Assembly: GCA_013695145.1 (NCBI GenBank)
Contig: JACDBB010000143.1
Span: 1 to 64,000, forward strand
Reading direction: 5' to 3'
From: Euzebyales bacterium
Lineage (GTDB): Bacteria; Actinomycetota; Nitriliruptoria; Euzebyales; Egibacteraceae
DNA: 64,000 nt
Within the stretch, counting starts at the first letter, position 1. Each line of letters begins with the position of its first letter. The notes beneath the pieces are model-generated. The model saw nothing but the letters and a program-made list of their open reading frames with translations. It was not told where the DNA came from and made no database searches. The position numbers and the translations under genes are program-made. Shown in pieces: positions 16,686 to 26,922 of the stretch.

Positions 16686-17627
16686 ATGGCTCGCCTGCTG
16701 GTCCGGGTCGCCGGTGAGAGCGACGCCGATCGTCGGCTCGACCAGGTGCTCGCCGGCTGGCTCGACGAGCCGCGATCCCGCACCCAGCAACGGTTGGCGT
16801 CCGGTGAGGTGGCCGTCGACGGCAGGCTGGCCGGCAAGTCGCACCGGGTGCGGCCGGGCGAGGAGGTCACCGTGGCCCGGCCGCCGCCCGCGGCGCGTGT
16901 GGATCCGCCGCCCCCCGTGCCGGTGCGGTGGGCGGACGAGCACCTGGTGGTCATCGCGAAACCCGCCGGACTGGTGGTCCACCCCGGCGCCGGGACGTCG
17001 AGCCGGCCCACGCTGGTGGACGCGCTGCGCGGGCAGGGCGTTGGGCTGGCCATCGGCGGCGACCCTGAGCGCCCGGGGATCGTCCACCGCCTCGACCGCG
17101 GCACCTCGGGGCTCCTCGCGGTCGCCTGCTCGATGGAGGCCTACGCGGGGCTGGTCTCGGCGTTCAGGCGCCACGCCGTCGAGCGGGTGTACTGGGCGCT
17201 GGTCGACGGGGTCCCCGACCCGCCGCGAGCCACGATCGAGGCCCCCATCGCACGGTCCCGCTCGCAGCGGACGCGCTTCGCCGTCGACCCCGCTGGTCGC
17301 GCCGCGGTGAGCCATTACGACGTCGAGGCGGCGCACCGCGGCTGCGCCGAGCTCAGCGTGCGTCTGGACACTGGCCGCACCCACCAGGTCCGGGTGCACC
17401 TGTCGGCGGTCGGCCACCCCGTCGCCGGCGACCGCACCTACGGCGCCTCGGTCGAGCGGGCGGCCGCACTTGGCCTGCGACGCCCCGCGCTGCACGCCCG
17501 CCGGCTGGCCTTCGAACACCCCGTCACCGGCGAGCGCGTCGTCGTCGAGGAGCCCCTCCCCGACGACCTGGCCGCCGCCCGGTCACGCGCGGCGGACCGG
17601 GGGCTCACCCCGTGGCGTGCGTGCTAG
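16686..17627 (+). CDS. rluD: Ribosomal large-subunit pseudouridine synthase, RluD/RluC type
   Basis: The 313-residue product has an N-terminal S4 RNA-binding domain (about residues 15-75) and a RluA-family catalytic domain with HRLDRGTSGLL, where the Asp is the catalytic residue. TGRTHQVRVHLSAVGHPVAGD follows in the same domain. It isomerises specific uridines in 23S rRNA; the exact site cannot be told from sequence. It begins six bases after lspA, a pairing common in bacteria. Confidence 0.92.
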   Translation: MARLLVRVAGESDADRRLDQVLAGWLDEPRSRTQQRLASGEVAVDGRLAGKSHRVRPGEEVTVARPPPAARVDPPPPVPVRWADEHLVVIAKPAGLVVHPGAGTSSRPTLVDALRGQGVGLAIGGDPERPGIVHRLDRGTSGLLAVACSMEAYAGLVSAFRRHAVERVYWALVDGVPDPPRATIEAPIARSRSQRTRFAVDPAGRAAVSHYDVEAAHRGCAELSVRLDTGRTHQVRVHLSAVGHPVAGDRTYGASVERAAALGLRRPALHARRLAFEHPVTGERVVVEEPLPDDLAAARSRAADRGLTPWRAC

Positions 17628-17649
17628 CCACGCGAGAACGCCCGAGGCC

Positions 17650-17785
17650 CCACGCCGCGAACGGCGCAGGAAACTCGCCACCCAGCGAGAAAGCTCTGGC
17701 CAGGCGCCCGTCTCCGCCCGCCACGCCGCGAACGGCGGAGGAAACTCGCCACCCAGCGAGAAAGCTCTGGCCAGGCGCCCGTCTC
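17650..17785. repeat. 65-bp direct repeat, two copies with 71-base period
   Basis: Copies at 17650-17714 and 17721-17785 differ at one base (GCGCAGG against GCGGAGG). Each contains a CGCCG-CGAA-CGGCG stem-loop, a CTCGC...GCGAG stem-loop, and CTGGCCAG. The pair directly precedes a broken PIN-like gene. Function unknown. Confidence 0.9.
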
Positions 17786-17802
17786 GAACACGTTCTGAGG
17801 CG

Positions 17803-18097
17803 GTGCGATTGCTCCTCGACGCCCACGTGTCGGTGGCAGCGCGTCCTTGTGACCTTCGACGTCAAGGACTTCCCCACCCCGCTGCGGGCCTGGGCGGAGG
17901 GAGATCGAACGAACGCCGATTGCATTGTCGTGCACGGGCTCGGCCACAGCGCCCTCGGGGCACCGCTACGCGGCCTCGAGCGGCTGTTCGCACGCCGGCC
18001 CGCCATCGACGGCGTGGACCGACGTCTGCGTGTTCCTCGGTCCCATCCAGACTCGCTGACCGGCGTCCGGAACGGCGAGGTCGGAGTCGTGCCCTAG
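17803..18097 (+). pseudogene. Remnant of a DUF5615 PIN-like toxin gene
   Basis: The first frame starts GTG and reads VRLLLDAHVS, the typical N-terminus of DUF5615 PIN-like proteins with an active-site Asp. Within about 15 codons the homology jumps to another frame, RVLVTFDVKDFPTPLRAWAEG and CIVVHGLGHSALGAPLRGLERLFARRP, the C-terminal half of the same family. The middle part (about 45 residues in intact members) is missing. This is best explained by an internal deletion with frameshift. No antitoxin gene is seen beside it. Confidence 0.7.
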
Positions 18098-18226
18098 ACT
18101 CGCCGAGCCGGTCCGGGTACCGTGAGGCAAGGATCACACGGCTGTCATTCGGTCGGCCGAGCGGCCGCTTCCCCCAGCTTGGAGATCCGCATAAACGCCA
18201 GCGTCCGCAAGGGGGCAGTCCAGGTC

Positions 18227-21200
18227 GTGAGTGACTCCTTCGTTCACCTGCACGTGCACACCGAGTACTCCATGCTCGACGGGGCCAGCCGGGTCGACGC
18301 GCTCATGCGCAAGGCCGCCCGGCTCGAGATGCCGGCGATCGCCATCACCGACCACGGCAACATGTTCGGGGTCATCGACTTCTACAAGGCGGGCCTCGAC
18401 CACGGGGTGAAGCCCATCCTGGGCAGCGAGATCTACATGGCTCCGACCAGCCGGTACACCAGGGGCAGCCGCAGGGCGGGGGACGAGCCGTACTACCACC
18501 TGACCCTGATCGCGGAGAACAACACCGGCTACGCCAACCTCATGAAGCTCGTGTCGCGGGCGTACCTCGAGGGCTACTGGTACAAGCCCCGCGCGGACAA
18601 GGAGCTGCTGGCCGAGCACCACGAGGGGCTGATCTGCCTGTCGGGGTGCCTTGGCGCCGAGGTCAACCAGCTGCTGTTGGCTGGCAACTACGACGGCGCG
18701 CTCGAGGCGGCCGCGTGGTACCGGGACCTGTTCGGGCCTGAGCGCTACTTCATCGAGGTCCAGGACCACGGGATCGCTGAGCAGGACGCCACCAACGGCC
18801 ACCTGATCAAGATCGCCTCCGAGCTCGGCCTCGGCCTGGTGGTCACCAACGACAGCCATTACACCGACCAGGCCGACCACGAGGCGCACGACGCGCTGCT
18901 GTGCATCCAGACGGGCTCGCTGAAGAGCGACCCCGACCGGTTCTCCTTCTCCGGCGACCAGTTCTACGTGAAGCCCGCCCACGAGATGCACGCGCTGTTC
19001 GGTGACCACCCTGAGACCTGGCGCAACACTCTCCAGATCGCCGAGCGCTGCGACGTCGAGATCAACTTCGGCGAGCACCACCTGCCGAGCTTCGACTGCC
19101 CCGACGGCCTGAGCGAGGCGGAGTACCTGCGCAAGTTGGTCTGGGAGGGCGCGGAGCGCCGCTGGGGCCTGCCGCTGAGCCTGGAAGTGTCCGACCGGCT
19201 CTCCTACGAGCTGGGCGTCATCGAGCAGATGGGGTTCAGCGCCTACTTCCTCATCGTCGCGGACCTCTGCGACTACGCCCGCAGCGTGGGCATCCGCGTC
19301 GGCCCTGGCCGCGGCTCGGCGGCCGGGTGCGCGGTCGCGTACTGCACGCGGATCACCGATCTCGACCCGCTGGCCTACGACCTGCTGTTCGAGCGCTTCC
19401 TGAACCCCGAGCGCATCTCCATGCCGGACATCGACATGGACTTCGACGAGCGCCGCCGCGGCGAGATGATCCGCTACGCGACAGAGCGCTACGGGGACGA
19501 CCGCGTCGCGCAGATCGTCACGTTCTCCACCATCAAGGCTAAGGCGGCGATCAAGGACGCGGCGCGGGTGCTCGGCTACCCGTACGGCTTCGGCGACCGG
19601 CTGACCAAGATGATGCCGCCGCCCGTCATGGGCAAGGACTTCGCGCTGGATCGGGCGCGCGAGCTGAGCGGGGAGCTCAAGGCGGCGTGGGAGACCGAGC
19701 CGGACGCCCGCAAGGTGCTGGACACCGCGCTGTCGCTGGAGGGCCTGCGCCGGCAGCACTCGATCCATGCCGCCGGTGTGGTGATCGGGGCCAGGCCGAT
19801 CACCGAGCACTGCCCGGTCCTGCGGGTCGAGGCCGACGGCGAGATCGTCACCCAGTACGACGGCGGCATGGTCGAGGCCATCGGCCTGCTGAAGATGGAC
19901 TTCCTGGGGCTGCGCAACCTCACCGTCATCACCGACGCGCTGCGCCACATCGAGACCACGACCGGCCAGCGGATCGTCATCGAGGACATCCCGCTCAACG
20001 ACGCGCCGACCTACGAGATGCTGTCGCGCGGCGACACCGACGGCGTGTTCCAGTTCGAGTCGACCGGCTACAAGGCGCTGTGCCGCCAGCTCAAGCCGGA
20101 CCGCTTCGACGACATCATCGCGCTCGGCGCGCTGTACCGGCCCGGCGCTATGTCAGCGGGCGTGCACACCGAGTACGCGCGCCGCCGGCACGGCCTCGCG
20201 CGGGTCACCTACCCGCACCCGGACCTGGAGGACGTCCTCGGTCCCACCTACGGCCTGCTGATCTACCAGGAGCAGGTGCAGCGCATCGCGCAGATCGTCG
20301 CCGGGTTCTCGCTGGGCGAGGCGGACCTGATCCGCAAGGCGATGGGCAAGAAGCTCGCCGACAAGATGGCCGAGCTGCGCCAGCAGTTCCTCGACGGCGC
20401 GGTCGCGCAGGGCTATGACGCCCAGCTCGGCGAGGACCTGTGGTCCCTGATCGAGGCGTTCGCCAGCTACGGGTTCAACAAGTCCCACGCGGCCGCCTAC
20501 GGGCTCGTCACCTACCAGACCGCCTGGCTCAAGCGCCACCACCCCGTCGAGTACATGTCTGCCCTGCTGTCCAGCGTGAAGAACAACAAGGACAAACTCC
20601 CCGCTGCCCTGCACTCCTGCCGCATGATGGGCCTCGTCGTCCTCCAGCCGGACGTCAACGAGTCCGAGCTGGACTTCGCGCCCGTCCCGTCCGCGCAGGG
20701 TCAGATCCGCTTCGGGCTGTCGGCGGTGCGCAACGTCGGGGAGCAGGTCGTCCATGAGATCGTTCGCGCCCGGGCCCGGCACGGAACGTTCGCCGACTTC
20801 GGTGACTTCTGCGCCAAGACCGACGCCGCGGCGCTGAACAAGCGCACCGTTGAGTCGCTGATCAAGGCTGGCGCTTTCGAGTCGCTCGGCCACCCGCGCA
20901 AGGGTCTGCTGCTCGTCTGCGAGCAGGTGGTCGAGCAGGCGCTGGCGACCAAGCGGGCAGAGTCCGAGGGCCAGTTCTCCCTGTTCGGCGGCGACGCGGA
21001 CGCCCAGGCGACCATGCCGGACGTGGACATCCCCGACACCGAGTTCGAGCGGCGGGAGAAGCTGGCCGCCGAGCGGGAGATGCTCGGCCTGTACGTCTCC
21101 GACCATCCGCTGTTCGGGCTCGAGCCCCTCCTTGCGGAGCTGTCCTCGACCCCGATCTCGGAGGTCCTGTCGGGCGAGGCCCAGACCACCAGGGGACTCG

Positions 21201-21679
21201 TGTCGCTCGCGGGGATCCTCACGGGGATCGGCAAGAAGTTCACCAAGGCCGGCCAGCCCTACGTCGTGGGGACGCTCGAGGACCTGACCAGCGGCGTCGA
21301 CGTGATCTTCTTCCCGCAGACCTACCAGGCGCACGGGCAGCTGCTGGTCGAGGACGCGGTGCTGTGCGTCACCGGGCGGCTGGACAGCGGCGAGACGCCC
21401 AAGGTCATCGCCGCCGACGTCAGCGCGCCCGACCTGTCCGAGCTGGACGGCGCCCCGCTGGAGATCTCGTTGTCGCCGCGCCAGTGCACCGGCGAGATCG
21501 TCACCAGGCTGCGTTCGGTCCTGGGCGAGCACCGCGGCGTCATCCCGGTGCACCTGCACCTGCTCAACGGCAAGCCGCGACCCACGCGACTGCACCTCGG
21601 CGACGACCTCCGCATCGCCCGCACCCCCAACTTGTACGCCGAGCTCAAGGTCCTGCTGGGGCCTGACGCGATCCGGTGA
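18227..21679 (+). CDS. dnaE: DNA polymerase III alpha subunit
   Basis: This is the replicative polymerase catalytic subunit. The 1150-residue product starts with a PHP domain ([18 protein letters not shown]). The polymerase core carries GPGRGSAAG and the catalytic [12 protein letters not shown], followed by [15 protein letters not shown], helix-hairpin-helix elements and an OB-fold near residue 980 ([17 protein letters not shown]). Start: GTG at 18227, the last in-frame start before the PHP domain; a GGGGG tract lies upstream with long spacing. Its length and placement agree with the main actinobacterial DnaE1. Confidence 0.96.
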   Translation: MSDSFVHLHVHTEYSMLDGASRVDALMRKAARLEMPAIAITDHGNMFGVIDFYKAGLDHGVKPILGSEIYMAPTSRYTRGSRRAGDEPYYHLTLIAENNTGYANLMKLVSRAYLEGYWYKPRADKELLAEHHEGLICLSGCLGAEVNQLLLAGNYDGALEAAAWYRDLFGPERYFIEVQDHGIAEQDATNGHLIKIASELGLGLVVTNDSHYTDQADHEAHDALLCIQTGSLKSDPDRFSFSGDQFYVKPAHEMHALFGDHPETWRNTLQIAERCDVEINFGEHHLPSFDCPDGLSEAEYLRKLVWEGAERRWGLPLSLEVSDRLSYELGVIEQMGFSAYFLIVADLCDYARSVGIRVGPGRGSAAGCAVAYCTRITDLDPLAYDLLFERFLNPERISMPDIDMDFDERRRGEMIRYATERYGDDRVAQIVTFSTIKAKAAIKDAARVLGYPYGFGDRLTKMMPPPVMGKDFALDRARELSGELKAAWETEPDARKVLDTALSLEGLRRQHSIHAAGVVIGARPITEHCPVLRVEADGEIVTQYDGGMVEAIGLLKMDFLGLRNLTVITDALRHIETTTGQRIVIEDIPLNDAPTYEMLSRGDTDGVFQFESTGYKALCRQLKPDRFDDIIALGALYRPGAMSAGVHTEYARRRHGLARVTYPHPDLEDVLGPTYGLLIYQEQVQRIAQIVAGFSLGEADLIRKAMGKKLADKMAELRQQFLDGAVAQGYDAQLGEDLWSLIEAFASYGFNKSHAAAYGLVTYQTAWLKRHHPVEYMSALLSSVKNNKDKLPAALHSCRMMGLVVLQPDVNESELDFAPVPSAQGQIRFGLSAVRNVGEQVVHEIVRARARHGTFADFGDFCAKTDAAALNKRTVESLIKAGAFESLGHPRKGLLLVCEQVVEQALATKRAESEGQFSLFGGDADAQATMPDVDIPDTEFERREKLAAEREMLGLYVSDHPLFGLEPLLAELSSTPISEVLSGEAQTTRGLVSLAGILTGIGKKFTKAGQPYVVGTLEDLTSGVDVIFFPQTYQAHGQLLVEDAVLCVTGRLDSGETPKVIAADVSAPDLSELDGAPLEISLSPRQCTGEIVTRLRSVLGEHRGVIPVHLHLLNGKPRPTRLHLGDDLRIARTPNLYAELKVLLGPDAIR

Positions 21680-21724
21680 GGCGCAGCCCGGCGCGGCAGT
21701 CCCGCCGTCGGAGCGCGGCCCCCT

Positions 21725-21777
21725 CGACACCGTGTCGAGAAGGCCGCGCTATGCGCAGGAATCCCGACACGGTGTCG
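21725..21777. repeat. Family A palindromic repeat, locus 1
   Basis: Two 13-base palindromes, CGACACCGTGTCG (21725-21737) and CGACACGGTGTCG (21765-21777), start exactly 40 bases apart. They are joined by a spacer containing GGCCGCGCTATGCGCAGGAAT. The same arrangement recurs at 29758-29810 and, in modified form, at 54961-55023. It lies between dnaE and the phosphofructokinase gene. Confidence 0.85.
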
Positions 21778-21896
21778 GCGGACGACGGGGCGGGCGACGC
21801 AGCACTGCGCGGTCGACGCATCGGCGTTTGCCGTCGCCGCGGCGGCCGTGTTCGCTACCGACTTCATGCCAGCAGCGCAACGAAACGGAGCGTCGA

Positions 21897-23048
21897 ATGC
21901 GGATCGGGATCCTCACCGGCGGGGGCGACGTGCCGGGGCTCAACCCGTGCATCAAGTCGGTGGTCAACCGGGTCGTCGACGACGGCCATGAGGTCATCGG
22001 CATCCGCCGCGGCTGGGCGGGCCTCCTCGAGTGCCAGCCGGGTGACCCCGACTCCGTCGCGGCCTGCACCGTCGCGCTCGACCCCGCGCGCGTGCGCACC
22101 ATCGACCGCACGGGTGGCACGACGCTGCACACGTCGCGCACGAACCCCAGCCGCGTCAAGCCCGACGAGCTGCCGGAGTTCCTCGCGCGGCGCTCGCCCG
22201 CCGAGGACGGCGCGGTCGACTGCACCGCTCACGTGCTGGACGTGCTCTCCGCGCTGGGGATCGACGCGCTGATCCCGATCGGCGGGGACGACACCCTGTC
22301 CTACGCCCTGCGGATGGACACCGAGGGAGTGCCGGTCGTCGCCATCCCCAAGACCATGGACAACGACGTCCACGGCACCGACTACTGCATCGGGTTCTCC
22401 ACGGCCATCACCCGCAGCGTCCAGTTCATCCACGATCTGCGCACCAGCGCGGGGTCCCACGAGCGCCTCGCGGTGGTCGAGCTGTTCGGCCGCTACAGCG
22501 GCGAGACCTCCCTGATCGCGGCCTACCTGGCCGGCGTCGACCGCGCGATCATCTCCGAGGTGCCGTTCGACCCGGACAGGCTGGCCGAGCTGTTGATGGG
22601 CGACAAGGGCCGCAACCCGTCCAGCTACGCCATGGTGACCATCTCCGAGGGCGCGACGGTGGAAGGCGGCCAGCTCCACCTCACCGGCGACGAGGACGCC
22701 TACGGGCACCGCAAGCTCGGCGGCATCGGCGCGGTCACCGGCGAGCTGCTCAAGACGCGAACGGGCCAGGGCATCGTCGCGCAGCAGGTCGGCTACCTGA
22801 TGCGCTCGGGGCGCCCGGACTCACTCGACCTGATGGTGGCGACCAACTACGCGGTGATGGCCGCAGACCTCGCCGTCGAGGGCTCGCGCGGGCGGATGGT
22901 CGCGCTGCGCAGCGGCACCTACACCAACGTGCCGATCTCCGAGACCGAGGAGGGCGCCCGCCGCGTCGACGTGGACGCCCTCTACGACCGCGAGGCCTAC
23001 CGGCCGAAGGTCCGCCACGTCGGCGGCAAGCCGATGTTCCTGTACTGA
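21897..23048 (+). CDS. 6-phosphofructokinase, predicted pyrophosphate-dependent
   Basis: The 383-residue product phosphorylates fructose 6-phosphate in glycolysis. It has the N-terminal [18 protein letters not shown] (129-133) and PKTMDND (151-157). In the PFK family an Asp after GGD and a Lys in PKTxDND, here D132 and K152, are the signature of pyrophosphate use; ATP enzymes usually have GGDGS and PGTIDND. The phosphoryl donor is therefore inferred to be PPi. The ATG is preceded by ACGGAG with six-base spacing. It stands alone on the plus strand. Confidence 0.88.
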   Translation: MRIGILTGGGDVPGLNPCIKSVVNRVVDDGHEVIGIRRGWAGLLECQPGDPDSVAACTVALDPARVRTIDRTGGTTLHTSRTNPSRVKPDELPEFLARRSPAEDGAVDCTAHVLDVLSALGIDALIPIGGDDTLSYALRMDTEGVPVVAIPKTMDNDVHGTDYCIGFSTAITRSVQFIHDLRTSAGSHERLAVVELFGRYSGETSLIAAYLAGVDRAIISEVPFDPDRLAELLMGDKGRNPSSYAMVTISEGATVEGGQLHLTGDEDAYGHRKLGGIGAVTGELLKTRTGQGIVAQQVGYLMRSGRPDSLDLMVATNYAVMAADLAVEGSRGRMVALRSGTYTNVPISETEEGARRVDVDALYDREAYRPKVRHVGGKPMFLY

Positions 23049-23053
23049 CCGCC

Positions 23054-24262
23054 TCACTCGCCGCCCTCGCGCAGCTCGACTGTGACGGGCTCGTAGGACT
23101 CGCCGGTGGTGTCGACGCCGGCCTCGGCCAGGCGTTCGAGCGCCTCCTCGGCGATGTCGGTGCGGTACACGTCATCGTCCGGAGCCGCGGAGATGATCTC
23201 CTCCGAGGTGGACACCTCGACGGTCTGGTCCCACAGCGCCTGGTCCATCAGGCCCACACCGCCGGGCGACGGCCAGATGAGCTTGTTGGTCTCGTTGAGC
23301 ATCCACGCCTGGTGCGACTCGCCGAGCGTCGGGGCGTTCTCCAGGACGATGTCCACGCACGCGTCGAACTCGTCGCGGCAGTAGGCCCAACCGCGCAGCG
23401 AAGCCTCGACGAACGCCACGGACGCGTCGCGGTAGGCCTCGTCGTCCTCCAGGCGCGCGGCGTCCGCCCAGACCGCGTCCTGGAGCATCGCGGTCCCCTC
23501 CTCGTTCCAGTCGATGACGGTAAGGTCGTCCTCGGTGTACAGCTGCCCGGTGTCGGGATTGACGGTCTCTAGCACCTGCGCGTACTCGTTGTAGGTCATG
23601 GCCTGCGCGGCGTCGATGTCGCCCGACAGCAGCGCCAGCATGTCGAAGGCCTGCTGCGCCAGGGTCACGTCGGTGTCGGGGTCGAGCCCGGCCTGGCGCA
23701 GCCCGGCCAGGAGCTCGAACTCGTTGCCGAACCCCCAGTTGCCCACGTTGGTGCCCGCCAGGTCGTCGACTGATTCGATCCCGGAGTCGGCGAGCGCGAC
23801 TTGCAGCGTGCCGCTGCGCTGGAACACCTGGGCGATGTTGGTGATGTTCGCGCCCTCCTCGATCGACACGAGGGCCTTCGGAACCCACGCGATCGCGAAG
23901 TCCGCGCCACCGGAGGCCAGCACCGACTGCGGAACGATGTCGACCCCGCCCTCCAGGATCTCCACGTCGAGGCCGGCGTCGGAGTAGAAGCCCTGGTCGA
24001 GCGCGGCGAAGTAGCCGGCGAACTGCGCCTGGGTGAACCACTGCAGCTGCAGCGACACCGGAGTCAGCTCGGCGTCGGCGGCCGCCTCGGTCCCGTCGGT
24101 GGGCTCGTCTGCTGGCGCCTGGGGCTCAGCGGTGCCCGCAGAGTCGGCCGCGGTGCCGTCATCGGCCGGCGTGGCGGTGCCATCCTCGCCTCCGCAGCCG
24201 GTCGCGACGAGGCCGAGCACGATCAGGAGCACGGTCAGTAGCCGGCGGGTGGATCGGGTCAT
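23054..24262 (-). CDS. ABC importer substrate-binding lipoprotein, NMT1/ThiY-like
   Basis: The 402-residue precursor has a lipoprotein signal peptide ending LVATGCGG and an acidic linker. The solute-binding domain begins VSLQLQWFTQAQFAGYFAALDQGFY, typical of NMT1/THI5-like proteins that bind pyrimidine-type or related compounds. It is the last gene of a minus-strand set with two permeases and one ATPase, next to dihydropyrimidinase. The ligand is therefore likely a pyrimidine, hydantoin or derivative, but sequence alone does not show which. Confidence 0.87.
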   Translation of the reverse strand: MTRSTRRLLTVLLIVLGLVATGCGGEDGTATPADDGTAADSAGTAEPQAPADEPTDGTEAAADAELTPVSLQLQWFTQAQFAGYFAALDQGFYSDAGLDVEILEGGVDIVPQSVLASGGADFAIAWVPKALVSIEEGANITNIAQVFQRSGTLQVALADSGIESVDDLAGTNVGNWGFGNEFELLAGLRQAGLDPDTDVTLAQQAFDMLALLSGDIDAAQAMTYNEYAQVLETVNPDTGQLYTEDDLTVIDWNEEGTAMLQDAVWADAARLEDDEAYRDASVAFVEASLRGWAYCRDEFDACVDIVLENAPTLGESHQAWMLNETNKLIWPSPGGVGLMDQALWDQTVEVSTSEEIISAAPDDDVYRTDIAEEALERLAEAGVDTTGESYEPVTVELREGGE

Positions 24263-24332
24263 GGTGTCAACCCCTTCGTCGAGCCGCCCCCTGCTGGGCG
24301 CGGCGGTGAGCTGTTGCGGACCGTTCCGTCGG

Positions 24333-25139
24333 CTACGAGCGCTCCTGCTGCGTGCCGGCGTGCCAGGGCAGCACCCAGCGCTCCACGACGGTGACGACGG
24401 TGTACAGGGTGATCCCCAGCGCCGCGCCCGCCGCGACCGCGGCCCACGCGTCGGCGTAGCGGGACAAGCCCGCGCGCTGCACGATCAGGGGGCCCAGCGC
24501 GTCCTGCCGGCCGCCGAAGTACTCGGCCACGATCGCGGCGATCACCGACAGCGACGCCGCGATCTTGAGGGCGGTGAAGAAGAACGGCAGGGCGTTGGGG
24601 ATGCGCACCTGTTTGGTGATCGCCCATGGGCTGGCGGCGTAGGAGCGCATCAGCTCCAGCTGGATGGGTTCGACGCGGGTGAGTCCCTTGGCGGTGTTGA
24701 TGAACACGGGAAAGAACACGACGACCGCCACGACCGCCTGGTTGGACCGGGGCGACATCGTCCCGAACCAGGCGTTGAACACGGGCGCCAGCGCGATGAT
24801 GGGCAGCGCGTTGAGCGCGGCCGCCAGCGGCGTGAGCGTGCGGTCCGCCGCACGGAACCGGCTGGTCGCCAGCGCGGCGAGCACCCCGAGCGCCACCCCA
24901 ATGGCGATTCCCGTGAGAACGATGAACCCGGTCGCGCGTGTGGCGCTCCAGATCGAGTCCGCCCCCTCGACGAAGCTGGCCGCGATCGCCGACGGACGCG
25001 GCAGCAGGAAGCCCTGCGGCCGCCAGACGGCCAGCCCGCCCTCCCACAGCCCGAGGATCGCCGCCCCAGCCAGGAGCGGCGGTCCGACGCCGCCGACGCG
25101 GGCGCGCGCCCAGCCGCCGGGCGGGATGGCCGCGCTCAC
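24333..25139 (-). CDS. ABC importer permease (SsuC/TauC-like)
   Basis: This integral membrane subunit of 268 residues has about six hydrophobic segments and the cytoplasmic coupling motif ELMRSYAASPWAITKQVRIPNALPF, typical of BPD_transp_1 nitrate/sulfonate/pyrimidine importers. The GTG overlaps the stop of the ATPase gene (GTGA). A second, different permease lies upstream, so the importer probably uses a heterodimer. Confidence 0.9.
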   Translation of the reverse strand: MSAAIPPGGWARARVGGVGPPLLAGAAILGLWEGGLAVWRPQGFLLPRPSAIAASFVEGADSIWSATRATGFIVLTGIAIGVALGVLAALATSRFRAADRTLTPLAAALNALPIIALAPVFNAWFGTMSPRSNQAVVAVVVFFPVFINTAKGLTRVEPIQLELMRSYAASPWAITKQVRIPNALPFFFTALKIAASLSVIAAIVAEYFGGRQDALGPLIVQRAGLSRYADAWAAVAAGAALGITLYTVVTVVERWVLPWHAGTQQERS

Positions 25140-25954
25140 GCGGCGCCCCCCGCGCCGTCGTCGGCCTCGACCGCTCGCAGCGCCTCGCGGACCTCGGTGA
25201 TCGTGGCGAAGAACCGCTCGTCCTCGCGCGCGTCGTCGTCGCGCTCGCCCAGGTCGACCGTGATGCGGGCGGCGATCCGGCCAGGGCGTGGCGACATCAC
25301 CACCACCTGCGAGGACAGGAAGACGGCCTCGGGTATCGAGTGGGTCACGAACAGGACCGTGGTCTGTGTCGCCGACCAGATGCGCAGCAGCTCGTTCTGC
25401 ATGTGCTCGCGGGTCATCTCGTCCAGCGCGCCGAACGGCTCGTCCATCAGCAGCAGGGTCGGTTCGAACGACAGCGCCCTCGCGATGGCCACCCGCTGCT
25501 GCATGCCGCCCGACAGCTGCGCGGGCCGATGGCCGGCGAACTCGGACAGCCGGACCAGCTCGAGCATCTCGGCGGCACGGTCACGGCGTGCCCGGCGGTC
25601 CCACCCCATCAGCTCGAGGGGCAGCTCGACGTTGCGGGCCACGGTCCGCCAGTCGAATAGCCCGGCCTGCTGGAAGGCCATGCCGTAGTCCTGATCGCGG
25701 CGCGCGGACTCCGCGGACTTGCCCAAGACGCGCACCCCGCCGCTGGTCGGCTGCGTCAGCGCGGCGACCAGCCGCAGCAGGGTGCTCTTCCCGCAGCCCG
25801 AGGGGCCGATCAAGGACGTGAACCCGCCGCGCGGCACGATCAGGTCGATGTCGGCCAGGGCCGCGACCTCGCCGGGTCTGCCGGCGTTGAAGACCTTGCT
25901 CAGGGCGGACACGGCGACCGCATCCGCCGCCACCTCGGTCTCGCTCACCGTCAC
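25136..25954 (-). CDS. ABC importer ATP-binding protein (SsuB/TauB-like)
   Basis: The 272-residue ATPase energises the neighbouring permeases. Walker A is GPSGCGKSTLL, the Q-loop lies in AFQQAGLFDWRTV, the signature is LSGGMQQR, Walker B is LLLMDEPFGALDE and the H-loop is VTHSIPEAVFL. All catalytic motifs look intact. The first GTG overlaps the upstream permease stop (GTGA); a second in-frame GTG six bases later is also possible after AGGAGG. Confidence 0.93.
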   Translation of the reverse strand: MTVSETEVAADAVAVSALSKVFNAGRPGEVAALADIDLIVPRGGFTSLIGPSGCGKSTLLRLVAALTQPTSGGVRVLGKSAESARRDQDYGMAFQQAGLFDWRTVARNVELPLELMGWDRRARRDRAAEMLELVRLSEFAGHRPAQLSGGMQQRVAIARALSFEPTLLLMDEPFGALDEMTREHMQNELLRIWSATQTTVLFVTHSIPEAVFLSSQVVVMSPRPGRIAARITVDLGERDDDAREDERFFATITEVREALRAVEADDGAGGAA

Positions 25955-26916
25955 CCCGCCTCCTGCCCCCGGCCGGCCAGCACGGCGCGCTCTGCGGCGG
26001 CGATGAGGCCGACGACCAGCAGGCCGAGCGCCGCGGCGCCGACCACCGCCGCGTATAGCCGCTCCGGCCCGGTCGTGTAGCGGCTGGCGAAGTCCAGGAT
26101 CAGCCGGCCCAGCCCACCGCGCACCCCCGCGGAGATCTCCCCGACGATGGCGCCGACGATGCTGGCGGTCGCGGCCAGCCGCAGCGCGGGGAACAGGTAG
26201 GGGAGCGCGGCGGGGAACCGCAGCCGTCGCAGCACCTGCGTCCAGGTCGCAGCGTAGGAGTCCATCAGCTCCACGGCCGCGGGCTCGGGCGACTGCAGCC
26301 CGCGCAGCCCGTTGACCGCGACGGGGAAGAACGTCAGATAGGTGGCGATGACCGCGACGGACATCCAGTCGGACCAGTCGAACGGCAGCCAGCCGAGGTT
26401 CCCCCGTCCCCAGATGACCACGATGGGGGCGATCGCCACCAGCGGCACCGTCTGGCTGGCGATCACGTAGGGCAGCAGCCCCTTCTCGAGCCAGCGGGCG
26501 CGCAGCAGCAGCACCGCGGTCGCCAGCCCCACCACGATCCCCGCGGCGAAGCCCACGGCGGCCTCGCGCAGGGTGAAACCCGCCGAGCGCAGGATCACCG
26601 CGGCGAGGGTCTCCTCGCTGCCTCGCTGCACGGGCTCCACCAGCGAGGAGGCGATCGCGCTCAGCGGCGGCAGGATGAGGTCGTCGGTGGCCGGCAGCCA
26701 GCCGCCGATCAGCGGCCATGCGCGCCACGGGGCGCCGAGCGCCTGGCCGGCGGCCTTGTAGCCGGCGTACGCGGCGCCGAGGGCCACGACCGCCCCCACC
26801 AGCAGCGCCACGCGGCTCAGCCCCGCCGCGGCGCGCTCCCGCCGACGGGATGACACCGCGACCGGTCCGCTGACCTCGGCTTCGTCTGCGACCTCGGGGG
26901 CCGTGCGGGCGCCCAC
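25951..26916 (-). CDS. ABC importer permease, second subunit
   Basis: The 321-residue membrane subunit has a basic N-terminal tail, a first hydrophobic segment near residue 35, and the BPD_transp_1 core with VELMDSYAATWTQVLRRLRFPAALPYLFPALR as coupling region. It is the first importer gene after the LLM oxidoreductase (six-base gap), so the importer is likely cotranscribed with the catabolic genes. Confidence 0.9.
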   Translation of the reverse strand: MGARTAPEVADEAEVSGPVAVSSRRRERAAAGLSRVALLVGAVVALGAAYAGYKAAGQALGAPWRAWPLIGGWLPATDDLILPPLSAIASSLVEPVQRGSEETLAAVILRSAGFTLREAAVGFAAGIVVGLATAVLLLRARWLEKGLLPYVIASQTVPLVAIAPIVVIWGRGNLGWLPFDWSDWMSVAVIATYLTFFPVAVNGLRGLQSPEPAAVELMDSYAATWTQVLRRLRFPAALPYLFPALRLAATASIVGAIVGEISAGVRGGLGRLILDFASRYTTGPERLYAAVVGAAALGLLVVGLIAAAERAVLAGRGQEAG

Positions 26917-26922
26917 CTGGCC

